The notes beneath the pieces are model-generated. The model was given only the letters and a program-made list of their open reading frames with translations. It was not told the DNA's origin and did not search any database. Below are positions 52,270 through 64,000 of a stretch of DNA of 64,000 nt, piece by piece (the first letter of the stretch is position 1; each line of letters opens with the position of its first letter). The DNA lies in contig CM060732.1 of NCBI GenBank assembly GCA_030704615.1, positions 54,293,053 to 54,357,052 of the forward strand, given 5' to 3'. The stretch comes from Takakia lepidozioides (taxonomy: Eukaryota; Streptophyta; Takakiopsida; Takakiales; Takakiaceae). The position numbers were made by a program, and so were the translations under genes.

Positions 52270-52930
52270 CTATAGGGTTGAGATAATATCTAATGAAAAA
52301 TTCTAAAAATATATATATGTTCTTAGGGGAAGGATATAGATATTTGTATGTAGCTTACTAATACCTGGCAGCCGCATCATCGTGAGATCAAACCTTTTTT
52401 ACATTCGTTTCATTTTCTTTTTTCTGCCTTGTGCACTAAGTTCATTCCCCCGCTGCGCACAATGAGAAGGAAGGCAGGGAGTAGGGGGGGATATCGCGAC
52501 AGCTTATTGATCTCCTAAATAGACCAACCACACCAGTTATGGTGTTATTAAACTACTTCTCAAAATCTAGATGACACTTTAAATTCAAATATGATCATAC
52601 CGACAACAAGTGGATAGATGTAGACTCAATTATTAGTTCAGTCATTATGACTTTCGATAGAGCGTAAACATTTATACTTTGAATGTTGATGATGCGAATG
52701 CTTTAAATGAATTTATTTCAACCAAATAATAATTTCTTTGTCTTGTAAGAAGAAAAATAATATTGTATTATTAATATAGGGTGTCTAATATTTGTTTGAA
52801 ACAAAAATTATAATTAAAATAGCATGCCAAAATTCACCATATTACAAAATTATATAATTATAGGGTACTAAAAAATACCCAAAGTAAAAGTAATACCCCC
52901 CTACAAAATACCCATTTATCTCACGTACTC
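51917..52930. other. AT-rich spacer with (TA)n
   Basis: No gene is seen. A (TA)n tract lies at about 52235-52265, and the phrase TATAGGGT recurs several times, which suggests decayed simple or transposon sequence. Confidence 0.5.
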
Positions 52931-52934
52931 TATA

Positions 52935-53421
52935 CAAGTGATAGGGAGTGACTTCCCCTGGTTCCAATGCACTGACTCTTTTGATAATGGCATGACTTCA
53001 TTGGGCCTTTGCTCCAAGAATTGCTTCAAAACCTCAAGTGCACTTAACTTAGAGCATCTTTGAAACTCACAGTTTCTACAGTTACATGAACATCAACAGA
53101 GGCATCTTCTTCTTCGTTAATGAGTTGAGCCTCAGGTGTAAGCATGTCCATAATTTCTTCATCAGTGGGTTGATAAGGATTGTTAAGATCAAACTCCAAC
53201 TCGTAGTTGACGAATTCTTAAGCATCCATGGTGGGTAAAATTCCACTATCAAAAGATATTAAACTAAGTTTCTCCAGCAAAACAGTAACTTCATCCAGCT
53301 CTGTCTCCCGCCTTGCCATTTCCTCTTCATTTCCAGTAAGAACAGACAGGAAGTGGTCATTAGGAGCTAATGAAGGTATGGTCAGGATAGGTTGGGGTTT
53401 TAGTAAACAAATTGTGACCAC
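52935..53421 (-). pseudogene. Tigger/pogo transposase C-terminal relic (copy A)
   Basis: The minus strand encodes the C-terminal tail of a pogo/Tigger (CENP-B-like, DDE_1) transposase. The tail has an acidic block, then NPYQPTDEEIMDM, then a Val/Ala-rich end (SFKDALS, ALEVLKQFLEQ). A TAA stop interrupts the frame at 53218-53220 and another lies near 53060. It matches the 3' part of the relic at 60.3-62.3 kb (EPTDEEIWDM). The catalytic part is missing. Confidence 0.6.
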
Positions 53422-55245
53422 ATCAAGAGGATTTGTTTTAGATCAGCTGATATGGATTATTACTGGCTACTTTCATGCAAGCCTTATCATGATCCTTATT
53501 CATTATCCTCACCCTTAATACTTACATGGGTCATTTTAAATAAAGAATGGAGTAAAAAATTTATAACACTTAAACACTTAACACTTGCTAATGTATTTTC
53601 TGCGGGAGTAGAAGTTTCCATAACAGTTATGGGTTCTTAACACTTATAGAGGAGATGTCATATGGTATATGGACAAGTGGTTGTAAACTCTAGATTTTGA
53701 CGTCTAAATTTTTTTTTAATTAAAAATTAAAATATCTAGTAAAGATTATTTTCAGGACTCTTTACTAAAAATGTTATGTATACTACTATCTATCTTTGAA
53801 AAATAAACTGAAAGCAATAGACTTAACAAAAAAAAAATCCATAGAATTCCAGTGGACTCAACATGTGTCGCTTTTGATCCACCCAATCCTGCAACTGCCC
53901 CTTAGGCTAAGATATTTTCATAATCAATTTTTTATTTTTTCCCATATTGTAATCAGTGCTAAAATGCAGCTACCAACAAGAGGAATTAGGATTCCTCCAT
54001 AAATTTCATGGTCTATGGTGGCATTTGACCCATGGTGTAGATTGAAAGTAAATTCAACCACCCTTTTGCACATATAAACCAACCCCTTTGAGATGTTGGA
54101 ATTTTGATTTGGAAATTGGATACATCATCAAGTAGATGCCTAGGAATGTGAATATGCAGGACATTCACACATGAAAAATCTAGATAACCACAAAAAACCA
54201 TGGTCAAACTTGTGTTTGGGGTCTAATATGAGTGGGGCTACAAAAAACCACCATAGAATTTTATGACAATCTACCAATTCGAAAGGTGGATTTTTCCTAA
54301 TTTTTTGGGGATAGATGGATGTGGTAGTCAAGAATCTGTTTGTACGGTCCACATTTGTGGATGATTTAGAATAGTAAGATAGAGTTTAGGACATGTACAA
54401 TTTTTGGGGTGGCCAACCAAAATAAGTACTCTTGTCTTTTAAGGGTTAAGCATGGCTATGACGAGCTGCTAGCATCAATTTTCTTGTTTGTCGGACCTAA
54501 AGCGAAGTACCAAATGCAGTCTGATGAACCTAGACTACGAGAATGCACGATTTGGTGAAAGTAGAGATGACACTTAAATTGGAACAACTACATTGACATG
54601 AGGGACCATCATGTGTTGCTTGCGAACACGCAACTTCAAGGTACTCCAGCTAAAAACCAGTGTTGGAAGAGTTTGGAAGAGTTTCTCGGTCAGCAATGGG
54701 ATGCAGTGTTGTAGCAACACCTGCCTAATCTTCTCACCCATTGCGAAGTCCCAAGTCCCAGTCTCCTATAAACATACACCACCTTAAATTCATCAGTCAA
54801 GTCGAAGTTGCGGGGTGGTGTGGACCCCTAACCCCTAAACGCCCACTGGGGCAAATTTGGGCCTCGACAAATTTTCCAAGTTGAATAACTTTTTTTAATC
54901 TTACTAGATCTTTAAACAAGTTGAGTTGTGCATTTGCTAGTCGCATGTAGAATGCAGATCCGTTTGACGATTGTTCTAATTCTTGATTAGGAGAATTTAG
55001 CTACATCGTCTCAAGGGGGGTCTCTGGCGGCGATTGAGGCTCGTGTTCCCGCGTTTGGTTGTGGAGGTCTCAAGTTTCTGTGCATTTGTAGGTGGTCTAA
55101 CTTATGATTGTGCACTTTCTCTAGTCATGCTTACGTACTTGTGGCAACAAACCGTTGTGTGGTTTTTGCAAGTTGCCATTGAGTTAGGGGCTTCTTCTAC
55201 AGTTACACATCTTTCATTATAAGCTCTTTCATTATCCTCCTCGTC
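53422..55245. other. No gene seen
   Basis: AT-rich sequence with short frames only and no recognisable domain, repeat array or RNA gene. It ends at the LTR of the Ty3/gypsy element. Confidence 0.4.
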
Positions 55246-55633
55246 TGTAACAGACTAGGTTAGTATGCCTAGGTTAGTGGCTAAGCAAGGCTGAAGACAG
55301 AAAGCCATAACAGAAGCTGAAGAGACTTATGGCTAAGCAAGAGAAAGTAACAGTCAGAATGGCAAAGGCCAAGTGTTAGGCCTTTGGATAACAAGGGAAT
55401 ACCAAAGGGTATCTTAGAGCAAGGGGGGGGAGTTCTTGGGGAGTATTTAGGAAGACCTGGTGTGACACTCTAGAGGAGGACACGGGCCTGCAGGGCTGAG
55501 ATCAAAGTAGTCAGTTGATCTTGGTAAACATTCCCTAGCAAGTGGCAAGTAAGGACTCTAGGTTGGGTGGTGAACTTGCTTATACAGTGTTTGTGTGGAG
55601 ATCAGTTTACTATAATAAGACAGGACTGTAACA
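55246..55633 (+). repeat. 5' LTR of Ty3/gypsy element
   Basis: A 388-bp segment begins TGTAACAG and ends CTGTAACA, and is followed after TT by the primer-binding site TGGTATCAGAGCC at 55636-55648, complementary to plant initiator Met tRNA. No matching 3' LTR is present in the window, so the 5' limit rests on the TG...CA rule and the short inverted ends. Confidence 0.65.
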
Positions 55634-58600
55634 TTTGGTATCAGAGCCTAGGTTAGTGGTGGTTGTTGCCTTGGAGGATGGAAAATCCAGAAGATGAGGC
55701 ACCAGAGAATTCAGGGGGTGATGCACCAGGAATCAAACCTGAATTCAGTCTGCCCCCACCATTGTTGTTTCAACAAGTTCACTAGGAATTTGTGAGGGTT
55801 TATGCTCCAATGATGCGAATCAGCCAAGCTATAGGGCTCGAAAGACAAGCTGGTCAGGCAGAACCAGTGGGTCGTCGACCTGTGATGAAGGATTTCAATC
55901 CACCTCAGTATACAGGCACAGAGTCTGCCGCACGGTGGATGCAGTAGAGCAATGGCTCTCTAAAATAGAGCAGTGCCTCCAAATGTCTGGTCATGAGTCA
56001 GATGAAGCCAAGATTTCAAATGCCGTCATCTATCTATTTGATGGGGCACATTGGAGGAAGTTAGGGGCTGATGCTAGACTTCCTGTCACTTGGGCTGATT
56101 TTCGTAGGACGTTTGAGTTTAATTTCGTACCACCAGATGAGGAGGGTCGGAACATTCAAGCTTGGAGGGCCTTAAAACAAGGTGCGTTTAGTGTGCAAAC
56201 GTATGCTGACAAGTATTGAGAGCATACTTTGAAGTTGCCTCGAGAAGCTGTGAATGAGTAGGTTCAGGTGACCTTCTTTGTGCAAGGTTTGAGAGATGAT
56301 ATCAGGCCTGATGTATAGAAAACCAGGACATGACCTTACAAGAAGCTATAGAGTTAGCACTGATGTATGAAGATGGGCAAAAGGGAAATTGACAAGGTCT
56401 GTCAGTGTCCAATGAGGACGGTAGTAAACCCTCTAGACAAGAGGGTACCAATCAGGCCAAGGTTGGGTTTAAGAGAAAAGAATCCCCTATGGCTGAGAGG
56501 GTGTTTCAAAGATCAACCCTAACACCGGAGCAAAAAGAGAAGGCCAAGCTCGAAGGTCTTTGTTTTGGGTGCTTAGGGAAGCACCAATGGAAGGATTGCC
56601 CACAAAATCACAAGAGGATAGGTACCATGCAGAAACGCAAACAGTAAGCCCTCAAGCTATGAGTGGTATCCGCAAGCCTTGTTTGGTGAGCATGAAGAAG
56701 ACAGTGGCAGGAGCTGCTGATTGTTTTCTATCCCAGGAAGCAAGTCAGGGATATTAATTCGATTCTGCTCATCCTGTAAAAATGATCGGAGAAGTGGCTG
56801 GAGAGAGGTCATTGTCTTGTTTGACACAGGTTCAACGCACAATGTGATCAGTTCTCGGATGATTAAGAAACTCCATCTTCCCATGGAACCTTCTCAATAC
56901 CAATATACCGTAGAGATGGTTGATGGGAAAGGAACTGAGATATGGGATAAATGGATCCATAGTCTCCAGTTGACCATTCAAGAGTATTGTGAGAACCTGA
57001 GCTTTGAAATTACCAAGCTGGCCAGATATGACTTGGTGACAGGCAAAGCATGGCATGCCCAAAAGAAGCCGATCATTGATTTCAACACCCATGTGTATCA
57101 GTTCCAGCATAATGGTAGGACCCTGGTAGGACCACTTTGATTCGGGGGGAGAGAGATTTGCCGGATACACCATCAATCACAGCCATGCAACCTCACCAAA
57201 AAGGTTATAAGTATGTAAACCTATGTTTTTTGCAAGAGGTGTTAGAAGAACATACTGATACAACTTCAGAAAGTCCGAATGCATCATCTAGTTGGGCTCA
57301 TAGAATTCAGGCTGAATTCTCAGATGTGTTCTGTTCTGAGCTACCAAGTATATTACCTCCGAAAAGAAATGTGGAGCATAGAATTGAGCTTATTCCAGGG
57401 TCTAGTCCTGTGTGTAGACCTCCTTATAGGACCAGTTTTAAAGAAGAAAAGGTGGTTGAAGGTATGCTAGAGGAGTATTTAAGGTTAGGTCATGTTCGAC
57501 CAAGTTATTCTCCATTTGCTGCTCCAGTTCTGTTGGTTCCTAAGAAGGATGGGTTGTACAGGATGTGTATTGACTACCGAGGATTGAACAAGATTACTGT
57601 TAAACACCGTTACCCAATGCCGCGTATCGGTGATTTGATGGATGCCTTGCATGGAGCTTCCGTCTTCAGTAAGATTGACTTAAAGAGTGGGTACCATCAA
57701 ATCAGGATACGAGAAGAGGATGTGTTTAAAACAGCCTTTCGGACAAGATTTGGTCACTATGAGTTTTTGGTTATAATGCCATTTGGGTTAACCAATGCTC
57801 CATCAACATTCATGATGCTCATGAATGATATTTTGAGACCTTTCATTGGTAAGTTTGCAGTGGATTTTGTTTTTTATTCTTGTTTACAGTAGAACGATTG
57901 AGGATCATGTTGGTCACCTTCGTCAAGTTTTGATTACATTACGAGAAGCTAAACTTTACGCGAATACAGTGTGTTTTGTTCAAACTAGAGGTGGAGTATC
58001 TTGGGCATATAGTGTCAGTAAAGGGAGTAAGAATGGATCCCAAGAAGGTGGAAGTTATACTCCAATGGCCTAGGCCCCTTGGGGTAACACGTTTGAAGTC
58101 TTTTTTGGGGTTGGCTGGGTTCTATCAGACATATGTTGAGAATTACTCAAAGATAGCAGCCCCAATGACTGATTTGTTACAAGGTAACAGGGGATTTGAT
58201 TGGACTGAAGTACAACAATTTTTTTTTGATCTAATGAAGCATGTAGTTGCTACTGCACCTGTACTAGCAATTGTAGATCCTCAGAAACATTTTGTAGTGG
58301 AAACAGATGCAAGTGGCATAACAATTGGTGCTGTTCTCAGTCAAGAGGGTAGGCCAATCGCTTTTCAAAGTAGGAAATGAATCCAGCCCAACGACGATAT
58401 CCCACTCATGAGCAAGAGTTATATGCGATAATCTATGCTTTAAAGGTATGGAGGCATTATCTATATGGGGCACTATTCACAGTTTATACGGATCACAAGA
58501 CCCTTATTTAACCAGCCTGATCTCTCGGGACGTCAAGCTAGATGGTCAGAATTGATGCAGGAATTTCACATGTAAATTCTATTTAGGAAGGGTAAGGAGA

Positions 58601-58735
58601 ACGTGGTCGCTGATGCACTATCTCAGATTATGTATCAGATAAGTTTTACCGTAATAGAAAGCACTCTTATTGATGAAATAAGAGTAGCCCAAGACAAGGA
58701 TGAATATATCCAGGCAGTGTGGATATATTCACAAA
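55634..58735 (+). mobile_element. Truncated Ty3/gypsy retrotransposon: gag-protease-RT-RNase H relic
   Basis: After the PBS, an ATG at 55678 opens gag, which has several stops. Its core (55935-56219) has the gag helical domain, and a CFGCLGKHQWKDC zinc knuckle lies at 56563-56601. The protease has VLFDTGSTHNVIS near 56812. RT (57137-57890) has [31 protein letters not shown] and [12 protein letters not shown]. The YLDD catalytic box near 57860 is destroyed by a frame break, after which [15 protein letters not shown] resumes. The connection region (YLGHIVS, FLGLAGFY) and RNase H start (ETDASG) follow to 58380, then stops. The integrase and 3' LTR are absent. It is a dead, 3'-truncated copy. Confidence 0.9.
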
Positions 58736-59307
58736 CACACTATTGGTCACAATATGTAAAATCCCAAATTGGTACTTGACAACGAAAGAAAATAATGATT
58801 TGATTCTTGTGGGGTGCATTTCTACATATTATAGAAAGAAGCAGACAACAAGATGTTCAGATATGCAAAACATTGTTATCCTCTATCTCCCCCGCTTGTT
58901 TTTAAGTCTTGTGAGCATTAACTTAACATAGGACCTAGTGTGTGATAACTAGCTGGGTAAGGGCATGGTGACTAGCAGCAAGGTTTTTGGCGCTCTATCC
59001 CCAACAACACATTTCTGCACTTCAAAATAGTGACCCTCACCAAATTTCGTCCCACTCCCACACTATTACAACGTGCTTGGAGAGCGGCATTCTCCTGCAT
59101 TGCAACCACAAGATCCGCTGCCTTGACAACAAGTCCTTGGTTAAATGAACTAAAAGATTCTTCTTGCTGCCGCCTCGGGTGGCGGGGCCCACGGCCACTG
59201 ATCTATCACCTCAGCCTCACGCTATTACTATATATATATATATATATAGATCGTAACTTGTCACACAGTGGCTAGCTGACCACTTTCAATCTTACGTTTA
59301 TTGAGGA
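58736..59307. other. No gene seen; (TA)n tract
   Basis: Nothing recognisable apart from a (TA)n run at about 59226-59248. Confidence 0.4.
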
Positions 59308-59703
59308 TTAGGGATGTGAGTGATGTAATAGCCGTGAAATGCAAGGCTCGTAGTAGAGGTGTAGTGTATTTGGGTGGTAGTCTTTCAAACCATGGATATT
59401 ATGGGTATGAACACCGCCCCTGAGACCCGCAGTGATGACGGTCAATGGTGCCGTATTCCAGCCTCGCTGACGGAGGGCATGTATGATTGGGTCATATTTT
59501 TCGTGTTTGTACATAAGTGATTGATTTCGATTTCGATCATGGCAGGATGCGAATTCCAAAAAATATATTTTGAGAGATGGAAGCGGTCCTGTCGATGGCA
59601 ATGCCAGTACATGAAGTCCCTGGACTAGCAAAATATCTGGGCATAACGCCATTACTATAATATCATGGCGGGTTGCTATTGGGGCTCTCGCCAGCCCACG
59701 CAC
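59308..59703 (-). pseudogene. Possible TE-associated nuclease-like fragment
   Basis: A minus-strand frame of about 130 codons without ATG contains a pattern PDILL...YFLEFASCHDRN...YDPIIHALRQRGWN..PLTVITAGLRGGVH. It resembles a domain found downstream of reverse transcriptase in some plant and algal elements (acidic residue, then E.kyC.D, Gw, G..G). The residues fit a restriction-endonuclease-like fold, but that is a weak, memory-based match. Confidence 0.3.
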
Positions 59704-60259
59704 TATCTAGCTTGTGTGCCTAACCATATACCTCACTAAAATAGTGGTAGAGCGGCAATTTAGTGAACGACTGCTGGTCATGCTCTTAGAATATATGCTT
59801 AATAGATGTGAATTTTGGCATGTCGACCAGCACGATTGAAAGAAAATTTCCATATAGACAGATGACAAAATAAATCTTCATCTTAAAATAACTAAATCAG
59901 TTTATGAATTTAAACAATATGAAATTGTATTTTTCTGAAAATACCTCAATATATGGCTCACAATTAGATCACATTTGAACCAATGCCCAAAATTACCAAT
60001 GTAAATCTGGTGTTGCATAAGCAACCATAAATCAATATTTATTGCTTTTAAGTTGTCTAGTCACGTTTCACAATATCATTATGTATCAACTATAATTGAA
60101 ACCAATTAATGTAGTAATTGTGCTTTTACATAATATGTTAATACTAAAAACAACTTCATTTATATGGAGGACCCAACACGTGACTAGCCGCTTGTTTGGA
60201 AGTGGTTATTTTATCTCCACAACACATTTTTGCAGTCATGGGAACATATTGAACATTAG

Positions 60260-62300
60260 ATCAACTAGTGTGTGACGAGAACAAGATTCCAAATCCAGCA
60301 ACAAGAATCCATGAAAGCATAGTGCAGGTAGGGAATGCGATTAAAGAATGTACATATATACAGCGTTGGCAGCCTATGTTACACTGCCTTCCTACCTCTG
60401 GCAGCGAGATTTTTGCAATAGACCATAATTCGGTACTGAACAAGTTTCTCAATACTCTCCAACTGATGTGTTTAACATGGATGAAACTGGACTTTTCTAC
60501 AAACTCGAACCCAACAAAACTCTGGCGACTAAACGTTTGAGTGGAAAGAAAGAATTCAAAGAACGCATTACCGTTTCTTTGACATCAAATGCAAACGAGA
60601 ATGTTAAACTATCTCCATTTCTCATCAACAAATTAGATAAGCCTCATGCATTTACACGTAGGCATATTACATGTCTGGAAAATTTAGGTATCTTGTGGTC
60701 CAGCAAAAAAATGCATGGATGACCATTCCTTTAGTTGAGAAATTTTTACTCGACTTTGAAAGAATGATGCGACTAGCTAGCAAAGAAATTTTGCTATAAG
60801 CCCTTCTAAATATCTCTTTTCAGCAAACACCAGTCATACTTCGTAGTTTCCTCTGCACGTAGCTTACTTTGACACCAGATAATATTCTGGTTGGACAGCG
60901 TCTTTAACCCGTCTTTAAAGGGGCCGAAGCTCACAAAATTCTCCCGCAGTGTTTCCATAAAATAGCTATCTTCGTAAAATGCCGTCAACCTCATGTGAAG
61001 AGTTTCTAAGACGTCTTAAACCGCCAACAGCTTGGGATTGAAAGCTTTGAAGTCGTTCCAATACATGAAATGGTCTTTCCAGAACATCGCTTCTTCCATA
61101 CCATACGGTTTGCCATCAAACTTGGACTCCAATTTCTTTACCCATGTCTTCAGCGGTTTAGTCCCAAAGCCAGGGGCCTTCATTGACACCAACATAGTAC
61201 CCTCCTTGAAAGACTCTCCTAGTTGCGATCAGTTGGCTTGAGAGTTCATGAACTTAGTTGAAGTATCAAACTCTGATAACACGTCTGCCGTATTGAGCAA
61301 TTTCACAGGAGAATTACCGAAGGAGTAAACAACCGTGCTATGATTAATTCTAGGTTAATTATAAATAATCGTAAGCCCTAGAAATTCAGACAGACTTCAT
61401 GGTTATATTGCGTACATGAGGCCAAACCAAAACTTCTCCGTTAGATTTTTGTGCTGTAACATACAACGTGCATCGTGCACCAATGACGATAAGTCGCAAA
61501 GAGGCTCAGTAACCTCCGTTGGATCCTAGCATGATACCAACAAATATATGATCAATGAGCAAGCAATTCCCGGGGACCTTCCTCTCACAAGTTGTTTCTT
61601 AATTCAAATCAACAATTCTGAATACTGCACCCCGGTCTTGAGCACATCTAAAGATCCAGGTCTAGATCAAAATAAATCAGGTTAAACATTACATGATCAA
61701 GTCCTAACTCGTTAGCCATTGGACAATTCAAGTATTTTGAATGTACCTGGACAACTTTTCTGGGGCATAAGGCAGTGAATATTGATGAGCAATTACGCAT
61801 TACCACCATCGATTGTTATGTTGCCTCATAATACCACTAGTAAGTGGCAACCAACGAACACTGGAATCATCAAGTGTTTCAAGGCTCATTACATGAGGTT
61901 TTTCCATTATCATCAGATTGATGCTTTGATGGATAATAGAGATCATTCTCTTTATGTGTACCAAGCTCTGGTTATGCTTGAAAAAACATGGAGTATTTCG
62001 GTGGATTCTGATATGATCAGATATTGTTGGCGGCACTGCGGTTTGTTTTGTTTGCCCAATTTATATGAGAATGAGGGCGATAATTCTATCAGACAGACTT
62101 CTGAAATTGTTACTGAGGAGGTTGACATATTGTTAGGACGCTTTGCGGAGGTCTCATTCAATCACAATAGAGATGCCCTACATGGATGTTTGAGAATATG
62201 TCGAGTTTGAAGTTCAATGCGATTTGAATGAGCCATTTGAGCCAACTGATGAGGAGATTTGGGATATGATCATCCCCAGTGAAGAAATTTGAGAGGATAA
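60260..62300 (+). pseudogene. Tigger/pogo transposase relic (copy B), interrupted
   Basis: A first block (60455-60720) carries the first catalytic Asp region FNMDETGLFYK, then KTLATKRLSGKK and RITVSLTSNANE, typical of DDE_1 (CENP-B-like) transposases. A frame break lies at about 60465. The middle is interrupted by foreign sequence (about 60795-61750). The second block (61782-62210) has LPHNTTSKWQPTNTG, where the third catalytic Asp of the usual QPxDxG is Asn, and a downstream WRHCGLF. The tail after a TGA near 62190 contains EPFEPTDEEIWDM, as in copy A. The second catalytic Asp region is not visible. Confidence 0.75.
60806..61345 (-). pseudogene. Unidentified coding relic inserted in the Tigger copy
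   Basis: The minus strand holds a frame of about 175 codons broken by two stops (one near 61237, one near 61015). It is clearly protein-like, with charged, aromatic-rich segments such as MKAPGFGTKPLKTWVKK, FWKDHFMYW and FVSFGPFKDG. I do not recognise the family. It lies within the gap of the Tigger transposase, so it arrived by insertion or rearrangement. Confidence 0.45.
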
Positions 62301-64000
62301 AGAAGAAGACTTACTGGTTTCAGATGTACTGTTGATTTCGATTTCAGTTTCCGTTTTTTGAGATGAAAGCAGCTTTAGAAATTGTGCATTTATACCTTGC
62401 ACAACAACCTTTTGATACTAGTACTTCGCTCTCAAACTGTCTCTCCATAGAGAAAAGATGTTTGTTGTGCTAGGCAGTCAAACTGCCCGCAAATGGACAT
62501 TACTTCTTATTTTCAATCCTCTAATGAATAAATATTGTAATGTTTGATTGAAGAAATTCTATATGTAGTGAAGGCTCTATATACTAAACCCTAAACCTTT
62601 TGAACTGTTATTTTTTATGGGTTTGACCTGCTGTATTGTTTTCTTCTCAAACGTCACTATGTCTTGGATTTTGACCTCAATTTGTGTTATCTGATATATC
62701 TATATAAATACTATACTATTTGTGCTCTATAGGCATAACAATTATCCAAGGTCGTTTGTATTGATAAAATTCCTCGTTTTGGGCCTACCACCTTAGGTAG
62801 ACAGGCTATTCCATCCCGTCAACTCAGCAGTGCTAGCCTCAGGGATCAAACACAATGTGGTAGCCATTGTAGTCCCCAAACCTAGCTCCAAATATCTCAG
62901 GGAAGGAAGAACAATACCGACAAAGAAGCGAATGGGTCAGATAGAGACATGATTAGAGAGTCCTGTATAGCTTTATAAAAGACCCAAGTGGGGTGACAGT
63001 ACAAAATGGGTAAAACTATTCCAAAGGGAAGAAGCAAAATCTCATAGAGCTAGATATAATGGTACATAGAAGTCAAACTGTTGTAGTATCACCTACCTTG
63101 AAGAAGGTCAGATAGCAGGAAAGAGGGTGGGTCAGAAAGTGCCAGGAGGCGAGATGAAGCTGCCCCGGCAACCTCTGCCCGATGCAAAATAAGCTTGAGC
63201 CTTTTGTAAAGCAACAGAGACTATCTGTCTAAAGAAAGCTGTAAGAACAAAGACATATGGGCTTTCAAGGCATTTGTTTTCAGCTCCGCAGTGGGCACAT
63301 GATTCCATTCTTGCAGTGACCCCATTCTCGTGACTCTAGTCCCGAACATATGACCTTTGTGACGACAAACCAAAAGCTGATGGATGATCATCCATCAGCT
63401 GCATTTTGGTAGTTCGCATTCTACGGTATTGTACAGCGTACATACGAGTATGGTTACGCAGGCCATGTTCTTGAAGGGTCAGAGAGGCCGCCATAGCTCG
63501 CGAAAGGGGGCAGTGCACTAGGGATCCCAGGAAGAGCAGGAGACTGCAGTGACCCTAGGTCATGTCGACTCTGGAGATCGAGGCGCGCGAGTAAGTGCTG
63601 TTGCTGTCCTGCCCTGTGCGTTCCGTAGTGTCTACACTATGTTTGTATCTGCATTTTGCGCATTTTGTTTTTGGGCGAACTAGACTGACATTGCTTTCGT
63701 CCTCTCTTCAACCGCACAATTGTTTGTGGATCTTTTGTTGTTCACCATTGTGAGGTTGCGAATGGCTGTTTTCCCCCAGCCCTTTAACCTTTCTTTCTTT
63801 GTGAGGAGGTTGTGTATATGTCTGCGAGGTGGCTTTCTTCGTCTCTCTGGTGTTTTCTCCTGAAATACACGTGCTGAGGTTTCCCTTATCCCCCACTCCG
63901 CATTTTAGGGTTTAAGGAAAATATTTTGGCTTTTTACTCTGCTCACTCTTGACAGTTTTCGGACCTCTAGACATGTACAATCTGCTTGGAGTAGCGAGAA
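62301..64000. other. No gene seen
   Basis: Frames are short and lack domains. The only structured feature noted is the 26-bp palindrome at 63375-63400. The right end of the window may enter a new gene or element, but nothing is diagnosable. Confidence 0.4.
63375..63400. repeat. Perfect 26-bp palindrome
   Basis: The sequence from 63375 to 63400, centred on TGATCA, equals its own reverse complement over 26 bases. The half-site is AGCTGATGGATGA. It stands alone in non-coding sequence. Confidence 0.95.

Overview
This window looks like a transposon-rich nuclear segment of a large-genome green plant, most plausibly a seed-free land plant such as a fern or lycophyte. The lineage is inference from gene style and TE content, not from a diagnostic marker. 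Host genes have many short exons with GT-AG borders and belong to plant-type families: mitochondrial MnSOD, a plant glyoxalase-like VOC protein, an F-box protein, an exostosin/GT47 protein and a plant metallo-beta-lactamase-fold hydrolase. The intergenic space is full of decayed transposons.

Layout. 1-5.8 kb holds a decayed MULE/SWIM transposase, an LTR-retrotransposon 5' stub and a long inverted repeat. 7.0-7.8 kb is a short element with perfect 21-bp terminal inverted repeats. 8.1-11.35 kb (+) is a complete 8-exon alpha/beta hydrolase. 14.6-16.1 kb (-) is a relic with the N-terminal domain of Crypton/ZMYM-like tyrosine-recombinase proteins. 17.5-18.6 kb (+) is a 3-exon glyoxalase-like gene. 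19.6-22.2 kb (-) is a complete 6-exon MnSOD. 23.1-24.4 kb (+) is a single-exon F-box gene. 26.0-29.9 kb (-) is a GT47 gene with two 5'-truncated LINE copies in one intron. 31.0-38.7 kb (-) is a metallo-beta-lactamase-fold hydrolase with about 13 exons, one of only 22 nt. About 40.2-51.9 kb is one large composite DNA transposon. 52-64 kb is AT-rich and holds Tigger/pogo relics, a truncated Ty3/gypsy element and other debris.

The most interesting object is the ~11.7-kb element at 40.2-51.9 kb. It carries two divergent genes. One is a MULE-like transposase with a WRKY/GCM-type zinc region and a SWIM finger. The other is a multi-exon gene whose product joins a ParB-like segment (DGNHRL motif) to a beta-class (permuted) N6/N4 amino-methyltransferase domain, an architecture familiar from phages and bacterial mobile elements. 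The element also carries 18 copies of a ~24-bp palindrome, nearly all with a GTYRAC core. Twelve lie in two introns of the methyltransferase gene and six lie downstream of the transposase. ATACCAG/CTGGTAT clusters flank the whole unit. This copy has several frameshifts, but the methyltransferase 3' exons and splice sites are well preserved.

The host genes are unrelated single-copy genes and do not form a pathway; plant neighbours are normally independent transcription units. Coordinates of exons were derived by hand from splice consensus and reading-frame continuity.
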